Below, one piece after another: positions 33,072 through 41,578 of a stretch of DNA of 64,000 nt. Below the pieces are notes generated by a model. That model worked only from the letters and a program-made list of their open reading frames with translations. It made no database searches and had not been told where the DNA came from. Origin of the DNA: Muricoccus nepalensis (GTDB lineage: Bacteria > Pseudomonadota > Alphaproteobacteria > Acetobacterales > Acetobacteraceae); assembly GCF_006438825.1 (NCBI RefSeq), contig NZ_RCZP01000014.1, forward strand, positions 1 through 64,000. Reading direction: 5' to 3'. The position numbers and the translations under genes are program-made. The stretch's first letter is position 1. The number at the start of each line of letters is the position of its first letter.

Positions 33072-34226
33072 GTGACCTCGGCACCACTCCCCTTCACCCT
33101 GCATGTGGACGACGCGGCGATCACCGACCTTCACGAACGGCTCGCCCGAACGCGCCTGCCAGACCAGGCGCCCGAGCCGCCCTGGACCTACGGCACCGAC
33201 CTCGGATACCTGAGCGGCCTCCTTGATCACTGGGGTCACGGGTTCGACTGGCGGGCGCAGGAGGCAGCCCTGAATGCCTTTCCAGGCTTCCGTGTCCCGC
33301 TGCATGGCATCGACCTGCACTATCTGCACGTGCCCGGCGAGGGAAACGCCCCCATGCCGCTGCTGCTTTCCCATGGCTGGCCCGGTTCGGTCTTCGAGTT
33401 CCTCGACCTCATCCCCCGCCTGACGCAGCCGTCGAAGTTCGGGGGCGATCCCGCGGACGCCTTCACCGTCGTGGCTCCCTCGCTCCCGGGGTACGGCCTG
33501 TCCTTCCGCCCGGGGCAGAAACGCTTCGGCATCGAGGCGATCGCCGACTGCCTCGCGGACCTCATGACCGAGGTGCTGGGCTACGAGCGCTTCGCCGCCC
33601 AGGGCGGTGACTGGGGCGCCTTCGTGTCGTCCCGCCTCGGCGCTGCACACAAGGCGAGGATGATCGGCATACACCTCAACTTCCTGGCCGTGCCGCGCGA
33701 CCCCACGCCGCCGGAGAACGCCACGGAAGAGGAAGGCCGCTACCTCCAGGAACTCTCGGCTTTCCTGAAGGAAGAGACCGGCTACCAATCGATTCAGGGC
33801 ACGCGGCCGCAGACCCTTGCCTATGGCTTGACCGACAGCCCGGCGGGGCTGGCCGCCTGGATGGCGGAGAAGTTCCGCATGTGGACGGACAACGACGGGA
33901 CGCCGGATGGCGCGGTGGACCGGGATCGAATGCTGGCCAACATCTCGCTCTACTGGTTCACCGGCTGCATCGGCGCATCCTTCCACCCCTATTACGCCCG
34001 CCTGCACGGACCATGGCCAATCCCGGACAGGGTCGACGTGCCAACCGGCTACTGCCAGTTCACAAGGGAGATCATCCGTCCGCCCCGCTCCGTTGCCGAG
34101 CGCACCTACGCGGACATCCGCCGCTGGAGCGTCATGCCACGCGGCGGCCACTTCGCCGCGATGGAACAGCCTGATGCTCTTGCGGAGGAAGTCCGGACGT
34201 TCTTCCGTCCCCTTCGAACGAGGTGA
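33072..34226 (+). CDS. Epoxide hydrolase (EHN-domain alpha/beta hydrolase)
   Basis: The GTG at 33072 is chosen because GGAGGAA lies 5 bp before it; the ATG 12 bp upstream has no ribosome site. The 384-residue product has the N-terminal EHN lid (FTLHVDDAAITDLHERLARTRLPD). It also has the oxyanion motif HGWPGS (101-106), the nucleophile Asp180 in GGDWGAF and the C-terminal catalytic His in RGGHFAAMEQPD. These enzymes (microsomal/juvenile-hormone type) open epoxides to diols via an ester intermediate. The gene is single and followed by IS5 debris, so no pathway partners are evident nearby. Confidence 0.9.
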   Translation: MTSAPLPFTLHVDDAAITDLHERLARTRLPDQAPEPPWTYGTDLGYLSGLLDHWGHGFDWRAQEAALNAFPGFRVPLHGIDLHYLHVPGEGNAPMPLLLSHGWPGSVFEFLDLIPRLTQPSKFGGDPADAFTVVAPSLPGYGLSFRPGQKRFGIEAIADCLADLMTEVLGYERFAAQGGDWGAFVSSRLGAAHKARMIGIHLNFLAVPRDPTPPENATEEEGRYLQELSAFLKEETGYQSIQGTRPQTLAYGLTDSPAGLAAWMAEKFRMWTDNDGTPDGAVDRDRMLANISLYWFTGCIGASFHPYYARLHGPWPIPDRVDVPTGYCQFTREIIRPPRSVAERTYADIRRWSVMPRGGHFAAMEQPDALAEEVRTFFRPLRTR

Positions 34227-34239
34227 ACCGGAAGGCTGG

Positions 34240-35080
34240 AGGGTATTACGCACTGGTTGCGAGTTCTGCGGTGCGCCGGACCAGCACGATGGTGAAGGCG
34301 ACGAGGTGCAGTCCTGCGAGGGTTTCGGGCAGTTGCTCGGTGTCGCGGGCGATACGGCGGAAGTGGGCGATCCAGGGAAGGCGCGTTCGACCACCCAGCG
34401 CCGGGGCAGGAGCACGACGCCGTTCTTGGCCTTGGGCAGTTTGACGACCTCGAGGGTGATGCCATGGGCGGCCGCGGCCTGGGTGGGCCGCTCACCGATG
34501 TGGCCGTGATCGACATAGGCCAGGTCCACGCTGTTCCCGGTCGAGTCCTGAATGGCCTCGGCCAAGGTGGAGACGGCCGACCGGTCACTGGCATTGGCGG
34601 GCGTGACGTGCAGCGTCAGCAGGTGACCGAGCCCAGGTGCAGCTTCGAGCCCCTGGTCCGCTCGTGCCCGTCCCAGGCCGCTCTGGCGCCGCTCTCCTGG
34701 GTGGAGCGGAGGTCATGGCTGTCCAGCACGGCAGCGGCCGGCTTCTCCGCGCGACCTTGGGCCAGCCGCAGCAGGGCGCGAAGATCCTACGCCAGCACCT
34801 CGAAGCAGCCTTCCCGCAGCCAGCGCTGGGCTTCGTCATCAACCGCGTGCCAGGGCCGAGGATCGTTCGCCATCGCCCGCCAAGCCACGCCGTAGCGCAC
34901 CAAGTAGCGCAGCCCCTTGCATACCTTCGGCAGCGGGTGTTCGCGCCGCCCGGCTTCCTCGGGCAGCAGCATCAGGCCAGGCGCGACCAGCGCCCACCCC
35001 TCGTCAGGCACATCGAGCGGGGATGGCTTGCGGGGAGGCAACTGTCTGAAACGAGGACACCCGCAGGCCTGTGACAACCT
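34240..35080 (-). pseudogene. IS5-family transposase, heavily decayed
   Basis: The minus strand carries a recognisable transposase with at least three lesions. The N-terminus (SPLDVPDEGWALVAPGLMLLP, then VRYGVAWRAM) runs to FEVLA and meets TAG at 34787-34789. It continues in frame as DLRALLRLAQGRA, AAAVLDSHDLRSTQESGARA and KLHLG. A deletion of roughly 10 nt then changes frame to LLTLHVTPANASDRSAVSTLAEAIQ, VDLAYVDHGHIGERP and LLPRRWVVERAF. A one-base loss there (about 34,390) shifts the frame again before HFRRIARDTEQLPETLAGLHLV. All three DDE regions are still traceable. Ends of the element are not defined. It is a different IS5 subgroup from the copies at 1-762 and 7789-8460. Confidence 0.75.
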
Positions 35081-35416
35081 TTGGGCAACCACAGGCTTGG
35101 CACAAAAAGGGATAAATTCTTAAAATACCTCGGTTTGAGAGGCCGTTCCGCTAGAATGAGCAAAAGATCACGGAAAAGCGAGTAGTTTTGGTTGAGGATC
35201 GAAAAGGCTAGTGCTTCACTCCTTGCGAACCCGTTATCAGGGCAACGGCAAGAAGAGTGAGCAGGACAGCGAAAGGTCATCTGTCGGTTTCGCGATGGTC
35301 CCCAAGTCAGTCAGATCAGGTTGCATTGCCGCCCTCCGTAGAATTGGGCGCACTGCAAAGACCTACTCGCCTTCTGCTTGCTCCGATTGATCCGATCTTC
35401 TTGAGGAGAGTTGCAG
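35081..35416. other. AT-richer leader of the RTX protein gene
   Basis: About 335 bp without a gene. The segment is clearly lower in GC than the flanks (for example the stretch around 35100-35200 with runs of A and T), which fits a promoter region, possibly acquired together with the first part of the downstream gene. GAGGAG at 35403-35408 is the ribosome site. I cannot point to one convincing -35/-10 pair. Confidence 0.4.
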
Positions 35417-37918
35417 GTGGCCATTCTTACGGTCGGATCCGGCCAACAGTTTTCCACGGTTTCCGCGGCTGTCGCCGCGTCCCGCGACGGAGATGTCGTT
35501 CAGGTCCAGGCTGGCACCTACACGAACGACTTCGTGACGGTGAATACAGCGATCACCCTCCAAGGTGTCGGTGGCATGGTCAACATGGTCGCGACCGTAT
35601 CGCCCCCTGACGGCAAGGCGATAATGACCACGAACGCGAACGCGACCGTGGACCATTTTTCCTTTTCAGGCGCGAGTGTCGCGGACGGGAACGGAGCAGG
35701 CATCCGCTATCAGCAAGGCGCCTTGACCATCACGAACAGCTACTTCCACCACAACCAGAATGGGCTGCTCTCCAGCGCCAGTGTGGGTGGGACGATCAAC
35801 ATTCTGAATTCCGAGTTCGCCTACAACGGTACGGGCGACGGTTACACACACAATCTGTACGTCGGGATCATCGACACCCTATCCGTCACGAACAGCTACT
35901 TTCATGATGTTGTGGTGGGGAACGAGCTGAAAAGTCGTGCTCTGAACACGATCATCACAAATTCACGGATTGCCGAAGGTCCTGACGGTACCGGAAGCTA
36001 CAGCATCGACCTGCCAGTCGGCGGCCGTGCCGTTATCAAGAACAGTATCATTGAGCAGGGAGCACAGACGCAGAACCCGGCTATCATCCACTTCGGCGGA
36101 GAGGGTGCGCCACACGCGCAATCCAGCCTCGAGGTTACGGGCAACACAGTCCTGAACGACTTGGGATCCTCAAACGCTAAGTTGCTGCTCAATCAATCGG
36201 GAATCATCGCTACTGTCGCCGATAACGCTGTCTTCGGCCTGACCGCTAACCAAATCGCGTCGGCTTCGGAGGCGAATGTCTCCGGAACGACCTACCTGGC
36301 CGTTGAACCTGAATTCAACACGTCGTCACCCTGGCTGGATTCCGGCGCATCATCGCCAACGCCCGTCCCAGCTACTCCAGTCCCAACGAACACCACGATC
36401 GGCAGTGGTCCGGACACGCTGGTGCTCAAGATCAGCGAGGACGCCTGGAACGGGCACGCGCAGTACGCGGTCAAGGTGGACGGCGCGCCAATCGGCGGCA
36501 CGCTGACGGCGGCGGCGAGCCACGCGCTCGGGCAGTCCGACACGCTGACGCTGAAGGGCAGCTGGGGCACGGGCGCGCACACGGTGGAGGTGAGCTTCCT
36601 GAACGACGCCTGGGGCGGCTCGGCCAGCACCGACCGCAACCTCCACGTCGACGGCATCGCCTACAACGGCCAGGCCGTGCCCGACGGCAGCTTCGTCATC
36701 GAGCGGACCGACACGGTGGGGGTCGCCGTGCCCGCCACCGCGCTGACGGGCGACGCCGGCAACAACACCCTCACCGGGACGGCGGTGGCGGACACGATCA
36801 AGGGCCTGGGCGGCGACGACCGGCTCGTCGGCCTGGCCGGCGACGACACGCTGCTGGGCGGCGACGGCAGCGACACGCTGGAGGGCGGCGACGGCAACGA
36901 CCAGCTCGACGGCGGCGCTGGCGCCGACCGGCTGGTGGGCGGCAACGGCGACGACGTCTACACCGTCGACCACCTCGGCGACGTCGTGGTCGAGGTCGCC
37001 GGCGGGGGCACCGACCGCGTGGTCGCGAGCGTCTCCGGCTACACGCTCGCGGCCAACGTCGAGCGGCTCGACCTCGACGGCAGCGCGACCGCGGGCAACG
37101 GCAACGAGGGCGCGAACGTGATCGTCGGCAACGCGCTCGACAACGCGCTGCAGGGCAAGGGTGGCGACGACCAGATCTTCGGCAACCTCGGCAACGACAG
37201 CCTCTGGGGCGGCAACGGCAACGACGTGCTCTGGGGCGGCGACGGCAATGACCTGCTCGACGGCGGCGCCGGCGCCGACAGCCTCATGGGCGGCGCGGGT
37301 AACGACAGCTACATCGTCGACAGCACCGGCGACGTGGTGGTCGAGGCGGCCGACGCCGGCATCGACCGCGTCATCAGCCGCCTCTCCGCCATCAGCCTCG
37401 CCGCCAACGTCGAGCGGCTGGACCTCAGCACCGGCGCGGTGTCGGGCAGCGGCAACGAGCTGAACAACTTCATCTACGGCAACGACCTCGACAACGTGCT
37501 CCGCGGCCTCGCCGGCAGCGACAAGCTCACCGGCGGCGCGGGCAACGACACGCTGGTCGGCGGCCTCGGCGCCGACACGCTCGAGGGGGGCGCCGGCGCC
37601 GACGTCTTCCGCTTCGACAGCCTCGCCGAGGCGGGCGACCGCATCACCGACTTCGCGCCCGGCACGGACGCGATCGAGGTCTCGGTCGCCGGCTTCGGCG
37701 GCAAGCTGACGCTGGGCCTGGACGTGGCCACCCGCTTCGTCGCCAACACCACCGGCCTCGCCACCGCCCCCGCCGGCACCGGCCAGTTCGTCTACGAGAC
37801 CGACGCCGCCAAGCTCTGGTGGGACGCCGACGGCACCGGCGCCGCTGCCCCCGTCACCGTCGCCACCTTCGCCCCCGGAACCACCCTCCACGCGGGCGAT
37901 ATCCACCTCATCGGGTAG
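35417..37918 (+). CDS. Secreted beta-helix / carbohydrate-binding / RTX calcium-binding protein
   Basis: An 833-residue protein. GTG 35417 is spaced correctly from GAGGAG; TTG 35411 is too close. Residues 1 to about 300 form a parallel beta-helix, as in pectate lyases (LTITNSYFHHNQNG, LSVTNSYFHD). A Pro/Thr linker follows. Residues about 328-430 resemble a calcium-dependent xylan-binding module (TLVLKISEDAWNGHAQYAVKVDG and FLNDAWGG). From about 443 there are several RTX nonapeptides (GGDGNDQLDGGAGAD type), then an acidic C-terminal tail. There is no N-terminal signal peptide, so type I secretion is expected. Base composition changes sharply near 36,400: the beta-helix part is lower in GC and the rest is very GC-rich, pointing to domain fusion. 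The substrate is probably a polysaccharide, but catalytic residues cannot be assigned. Confidence 0.85.
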   Translation: MAILTVGSGQQFSTVSAAVAASRDGDVVQVQAGTYTNDFVTVNTAITLQGVGGMVNMVATVSPPDGKAIMTTNANATVDHFSFSGASVADGNGAGIRYQQGALTITNSYFHHNQNGLLSSASVGGTINILNSEFAYNGTGDGYTHNLYVGIIDTLSVTNSYFHDVVVGNELKSRALNTIITNSRIAEGPDGTGSYSIDLPVGGRAVIKNSIIEQGAQTQNPAIIHFGGEGAPHAQSSLEVTGNTVLNDLGSSNAKLLLNQSGIIATVADNAVFGLTANQIASASEANVSGTTYLAVEPEFNTSSPWLDSGASSPTPVPATPVPTNTTIGSGPDTLVLKISEDAWNGHAQYAVKVDGAPIGGTLTAAASHALGQSDTLTLKGSWGTGAHTVEVSFLNDAWGGSASTDRNLHVDGIAYNGQAVPDGSFVIERTDTVGVAVPATALTGDAGNNTLTGTAVADTIKGLGGDDRLVGLAGDDTLLGGDGSDTLEGGDGNDQLDGGAGADRLVGGNGDDVYTVDHLGDVVVEVAGGGTDRVVASVSGYTLAANVERLDLDGSATAGNGNEGANVIVGNALDNALQGKGGDDQIFGNLGNDSLWGGNGNDVLWGGDGNDLLDGGAGADSLMGGAGNDSYIVDSTGDVVVEAADAGIDRVISRLSAISLAANVERLDLSTGAVSGSGNELNNFIYGNDLDNVLRGLAGSDKLTGGAGNDTLVGGLGADTLEGGAGADVFRFDSLAEAGDRITDFAPGTDAIEVSVAGFGGKLTLGLDVATRFVANTTGLATAPAGTGQFVYETDAAKLWWDADGTGAAAPVTVATFAPGTTLHAGDIHLIG

Positions 37919-38261
37919 GTGTCGGGAAGGTGTAGCACGCAGGAGCCGTCCTCGTTGTGGTCGATCATCCGCTCCACCGGCGCGGCAAGCGTCTCGGTGG
38001 GAGGCAGGGAGGAAGCGACGGCATTGCATGGACCACCTTGCAGCAGCAGAAGGCTTCGGGCCCGTCCGCATTCATTTGACGCGGGCATACGCCGGCAGTG
38101 TGGTTTCGAGTATGCGGTCACACGCGTGGACAGCGATGGCCAATTCTATCCCGCGGCGCCTGTCGGTGCGTCCAAGATGGCAACAGCGACCTCGAGCAGG
38201 GCGTGCGGTTCGTGGGCGAGCGCCAGTCCTGCTCGGTTCCGTGTCAGGTTCAAGCTGCCGT

Positions 38262-38294
38262 GGGCAGAGAGACGGTCAAGGCGTCTCTCTGCCC
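38262..38294. terminator. 13-bp perfect hairpin between convergent genes
   Basis: GGGCAGAGAGACG and CGTCTCTCTGCCC pair perfectly around GTCAAGG. On the plus strand it is followed by GTTTCC. It lies between the RTX gene (ending 37918) and the convergent DUF427 gene (ending 38323), so it can serve as a bidirectional terminator. The 340 bp from 37919 to 38261 hold no gene that I can support. Confidence 0.7.
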
Positions 38295-38300
38295 GTTTCC

Positions 38301-38321
38301 GACACCCTCTCAGCGGGTGTC
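38301..38321 (-). terminator. Second hairpin, directly after the DUF427 gene
   Basis: GACACCC and GGGTGTC pair perfectly around TCTCAGC, ending 1 bp from the stop codon of the minus-strand DUF427 gene. With the hairpin at 38262-38294 it makes a tandem pair of stem-loops in the convergent gap. Confidence 0.55.
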
Positions 38322-38322
38322 C

Positions 38323-38787
38323 TCACCACCCCATGGTGCCAGGTCCGCCCTTGAAGGGGCCCTTGAGGTCGCTCGTGATCCAACCACCATAAAACCCGCC
38401 GGGTTGCGGTGTAACCGCCTCATCGCCAACGAAGCACCGGTCCATGGCCCCGGCGTAAACGGCTAGGTGGTCGCGGATCGCGGCGAAGGTCGGCGGCGTC
38501 GGATCCGGGTAGCTCCAGGCCGCCCGCTCCGCCACTTGATCTCCCACTCTGACGTTGAAGTAGACTGCGTCGCCTTTCCACTCGCAAAAGCTGCGGCCAG
38601 ACACGGGCTCCAAGGTACAGCCGATGAAGGCGGAGCGGGGTAAGTAGTAGACGGGGGGATGCGAGGTCTCCAGAACGCGGAAGGCTGCGTCTGTCACAGC
38701 GATCACGCGCCCTGCAAATTCGATCCGAATTGGCTTGGAGACCGGCTCGAATGCGGGTGGCCGCGGGTAGTCCCAAACGTTCTCCAT
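38323..38787 (-). CDS. DUF427 family protein
   Basis: A 154-residue protein from ATG 38787, which follows GAGGAACG. The family pattern is clear: RIEFAGRVIAVTDAAFRVLETSHPPVYYLPR, then FCEWKGDAVYFNV and AAWSYPDPTP near the centre, and VTPQPGGFYGGWITSDLKGPFKG at the end. DUF427 proteins are small, soluble and of unknown biochemical role. Single gene, convergent with the RTX gene. Confidence 0.9.
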   Translation of the reverse strand: MENVWDYPRPPAFEPVSKPIRIEFAGRVIAVTDAAFRVLETSHPPVYYLPRSAFIGCTLEPVSGRSFCEWKGDAVYFNVRVGDQVAERAAWSYPDPTPPTFAAIRDHLAVYAGAMDRCFVGDEAVTPQPGGFYGGWITSDLKGPFKGGPGTMGW

Positions 38788-39356
38788 CGTTCCTCGTCCC
38801 CCAAGATTACCGCCTTGTGCCGGTGGGCGGCACGTCCGCACAGCGCCTGACGAACCAGCGCGACGCTCGCGGCGCACTGTCATCAACACAGATGAACCCG
38901 TCATCGCCGCTTCCAACCTACCGGGCGTGGAACCTCACGCTTTTTTCTGGGCGAGCAGGCCATCAGCGAGCAGGCAAGTGGCCGGGCACGGCCATGCTCC
39001 GGTTGGGGCAACATCGGCGAGCTGCCCGCGGAACTGCTGGGCATGGCAGAGGGCGGCAGTGGGGCGCCCTCAGGCCTCGCCGAGCGCCGCATGCGATGCG
39101 GCCAGCTCGTTCAGGTCCCGTTTGTCGATGTCGGCCATCGAAACTCAAGGCGCGAGGGTAAAACGACGGCTGTGCTGGCGGGATGAGCGGACGCATCCGG
39201 GAAGCGGGCAATCGCCGTCAGACTGCTGAAGTGGGAACACGGCTGTCCTGGCTGGATTAGCCGAGAGGAGCCTGTTTGCTTCCGAGCTACCGGTGCGGGG
39301 GAGCGAACATCGATTCAAGGGCGCGTGCCGCTGCGGCCCGGCGCAGGGTTCAATCC
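38788..39356. other. Intergenic stretch, no supported gene
   Basis: The region between the DUF427 and LysR genes has no convincing frame. A minus-strand peptide from ATG 39138 to 39070 (MADIDKRDLNELAASHAALGEA) is protein-like but only 22 codons long, and its ribosome site is weak. No strong repeats were seen. Confidence 0.4.
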
Positions 39357-40265
39357 TCAGCCGGCGCTATCCTTGCCTGGCAAGCCACCGATCCGCTGCG
39401 CCGCGAGGCGCTCCCGCAACCAGGTCGCGGCGGGGCCGCAGGGCCGCTGCTTGTGCCAGACCAGTTCCAGCGCCACGGGCCAGTCACCCTTGTCGAACTG
39501 CAGGTCCGGCGTGACGAGGTCCGGCGCGGCGGGGGAGGAGGCGATCACGTGGTCGGAGACGAAGGCCCAGCCAATCCCGTGCTTGACCATCTCCAGGATC
39601 ACCCAGTGGCTCTCCACCCACCAGACCTCGGCGGCCACCCTCAGGCGGCGCTTCTCCGGCCCGTCGCCACGCGCGGCCACGAGGATCTGGCGGTAGCGCT
39701 TCAGCTCCTCCCAAGCGACCCTCTCCTTCGCCAGCGGATGGTCGCGCCCGCAGACGAGCTTGAGAGGCACCCAGCCGAGTGTCTGGAATCCAAGCTCCGT
39801 CGGCAGTCCCTCCTGCCGCCACATCACACCCAGGTCGGCCGTGCCGGACTGCACCATGCGGCTGACATCCTCCATCAGCGGGAAGAGCAGCTCGAGCTCG
39901 ACGAAGGGGAAGTGCCGGGCGAACTCCGCGAAGAGGGCGCCCAGCGCGTGCTCGGGGTAGAGTTCGTCGATGGCGACCACGAGCCGGCTCTCCACCCGCT
40001 GCTCCAGGCTGGTCGCCACGCCGACGAGGTGCTCGCGCCGGTCGAGCACCACGCGTGCCTCCAGCAAGAGCCGCTCCCCCGCCGGGGTGAGCACCGGGTT
40101 CCGACCCACCCGACTGAACAGGTCCAGGCCGAGATCCGTCTCGAGGTTCGCCACCTGCGTGCTGACGGCCGATTGCGCCTTGCGAAGCGCTCGGGCCGCG
40201 CCGGAGAAGGACCCGGCCTCGGCCGCCGCAACGAAGGCTTGAAGCTGATCGAACGTGACACCCAT
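39357..40265 (-). CDS. LysR-family regulator, divergent from PACE efflux gene
   Basis: A 302-residue protein from ATG 40265. The DNA-binding helix is VTFDQLQAFVAAAEAGSFSGAARALRKAQSAVSTQVANLE, and the effector domain spans about 90-290. It is divergent from the PACE-family exporter gene with 89 bp between starts, the same arrangement as the known AceR/aceI pair of Acinetobacter, where the LysR protein activates the exporter. A TATCT-N7-AGATA dyad lies just upstream of its start codon. Confidence 0.9.
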   Translation of the reverse strand: MGVTFDQLQAFVAAAEAGSFSGAARALRKAQSAVSTQVANLETDLGLDLFSRVGRNPVLTPAGERLLLEARVVLDRREHLVGVATSLEQRVESRLVVAIDELYPEHALGALFAEFARHFPFVELELLFPLMEDVSRMVQSGTADLGVMWRQEGLPTELGFQTLGWVPLKLVCGRDHPLAKERVAWEELKRYRQILVAARGDGPEKRRLRVAAEVWWVESHWVILEMVKHGIGWAFVSDHVIASSPAAPDLVTPDLQFDKGDWPVALELVWHKQRPCGPAATWLRERLAAQRIGGLPGKDSAG

Positions 40266-40266
40266 C

Positions 40267-40283
40267 TATCTGTCTTCCAGATA
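40267..40283. promoter_or_regulatory. Probable LysR-binding dyad
   Basis: TATCT and AGATA surround a 7-nt spacer and contain the T-N11-A pattern of LysR boxes. It lies within 20 bp of the LysR start and about 70 bp before the PACE gene start, so one site could govern both. Confidence 0.55.
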
Positions 40284-40354
40284 TAAACCAACTTGATGTC
40301 CCGAGTATCACCGATAGAAATCGGCGGACCACCCAGGCATTTCGGGGCAAGACC

Positions 40355-40798
40355 ATGCGCAGCACACGCGACCGTATCCGCCACGCCGTTCTGTTCGAGG
40401 TCATCGGCCTTGCGCTCATCATCCCGCTCGGGACCCTGCTCTTCGGGCTGCCCGCCTCCGAAATGGGCGTGATCGGAGTCGGCAGCGCCCTCGCTGCGAC
40501 GGCCTGGAACTACGTCTACAATCTCGGCTTCGACCACGCGATGCAGCGTCGGGCCGGACACACCCGCAAGAGCCTTCCCTTGAGGGTGGCTCACGCCGTG
40601 CTGTTCGAGACGGGGCTGCTCGTGATCCTGCTTCCGCCCATCGCGTGGTACCTGGGCATCAGCCTCGCCCAGGCCTTCGTCATGGATATCGCGATCGCGG
40701 CCTTCTACGTGGCCTACGCCTTCGTCTTCAACCTCGCCTACGACCAGGCCTTCCCACTGCAAAGCTGGGACGACGCCGCTGCGGAACTGTCGCCTTGA
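40355..40798 (+). CDS. PACE-family (AceI-like) multidrug/proton antiporter
   Basis: A 147-residue membrane protein from ATG 40355. It has four hydrophobic helices arranged as two BTP repeats. Each repeat starts HAVLFE: RIRHAVLFEVIGLALIIPLG, and RVAHAVLFETGLLVILLPP. The Glu in the first repeat is the proton-coupling residue of AceI. WNYVYNLGFD and FNLAYDQAFP are the matching repeat ends. Family members export biocides such as chlorhexidine, or polyamines, from the cytoplasm. Regulation by the divergent LysR gene is likely. Confidence 0.9.
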   Translation: MRSTRDRIRHAVLFEVIGLALIIPLGTLLFGLPASEMGVIGVGSALAATAWNYVYNLGFDHAMQRRAGHTRKSLPLRVAHAVLFETGLLVILLPPIAWYLGISLAQAFVMDIAIAAFYVAYAFVFNLAYDQAFPLQSWDDAAAELSP

Positions 40799-41578
40799 GA
40801 ATGCGCGCGACCGGTGTCCGCGGGGCACGGTGCCACGTTCGTGCGACGCCATCAGCATTCGCAGGGGCAGGTCCCGGATGGCGGGGAGGACGTTGTCCCA
40901 CGGGTCCCAAGCTGCTGACGGTGCACGCGGCGTGTGTCCCGCCAGCATGGCTCGGCAGAGGCCGTAACACCGAGGAAGTGAGAACCGGATGACCTCCGGC
41001 GCCGCCCGTGAGCGCCTATGTCGATCGCGGAGGCCGTTTCCACCCCCCTGCGGTGCGCCCTCTCAGCCCTTCCGTTTTGGCTAATGGACGACTGAATTGG
41101 GCGCAACCCTCGCTCGCAGGACCAGCGTCGGCGCAGGAGCGCGTTCGGATCACCTCCCCTTGGGGAGAGGTGACGGCCGGGATGAGCGACAACGCCGCGG
41201 CACGATCGCTGCGGAGCACGCTACCTCCGACCTTTGGCAGGCGTGACCACCCGGGCCCGAAGAAAGCCGCCAAACTGCCCACGCCTCCTCCAGAAATCGC
41301 GTGGGGGGCACTTCGCGCTTGGGATCCTGAGGCGTTGGAGCACCGATCACTTCGTGATCCACACCCGTGGCGGCTGGGTCCCATCCACTGGTATCGTCGA
41401 TCTTGGCCGCGTTACGGGACGCCAGCATCTCCCACCCGCCGGAGGCGGTAAAGATCAGGGTCGAAAGGCTTAGATGATGCTGTTCGAGCCGCTCGCGGCC
41501 GCTCCAACGCAACGCTTTCGGTCGTGCTTCGCCCGCGCGGGAAGCCTGCGACGGCGCGCTTGAGCGGACAGGCGCACC
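40799..41578. other. Intergenic stretch with unassigned coding-like frame
   Basis: No supported gene. The minus strand between about 41445 and 41180 is open and protein-like (LIFTASGGWEMLASRN, WDPAATGVDHEVIGAP, PPTRFLEEAWAVW) but has no start with a ribosome site and matches no family I know. It may be a remnant of a displaced gene. A minus-strand piece near 40948-40860 (WDNVLPAIRDLPLRMLM) is similar in character. A near-perfect GC hairpin (CACCTCCCC ... GGGGAGAGGTG) lies at 41151-41172. Confidence 0.4.

Noticed and set aside
586-34789. Three in-frame TAG codons (586, 22644 and 34787) in otherwise readable genes suggested amber recoding or a suppressor tRNA.
   Set aside because: Two are in transposases, and the one at 34787 also carries frameshifts. 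The third is in one of four Bug paralogues. Ordinary C-to-T decay explains them, and many intact genes here end in TAG (15456, 35417).
36745-37620. Tandem repeats in the RTX gene considered as a DNA repeat array or CRISPR-like structure.
   Set aside because: They are coding repeats for GGxGxD calcium-binding nonapeptides in frame. No CRISPR array was seen anywhere in the window.
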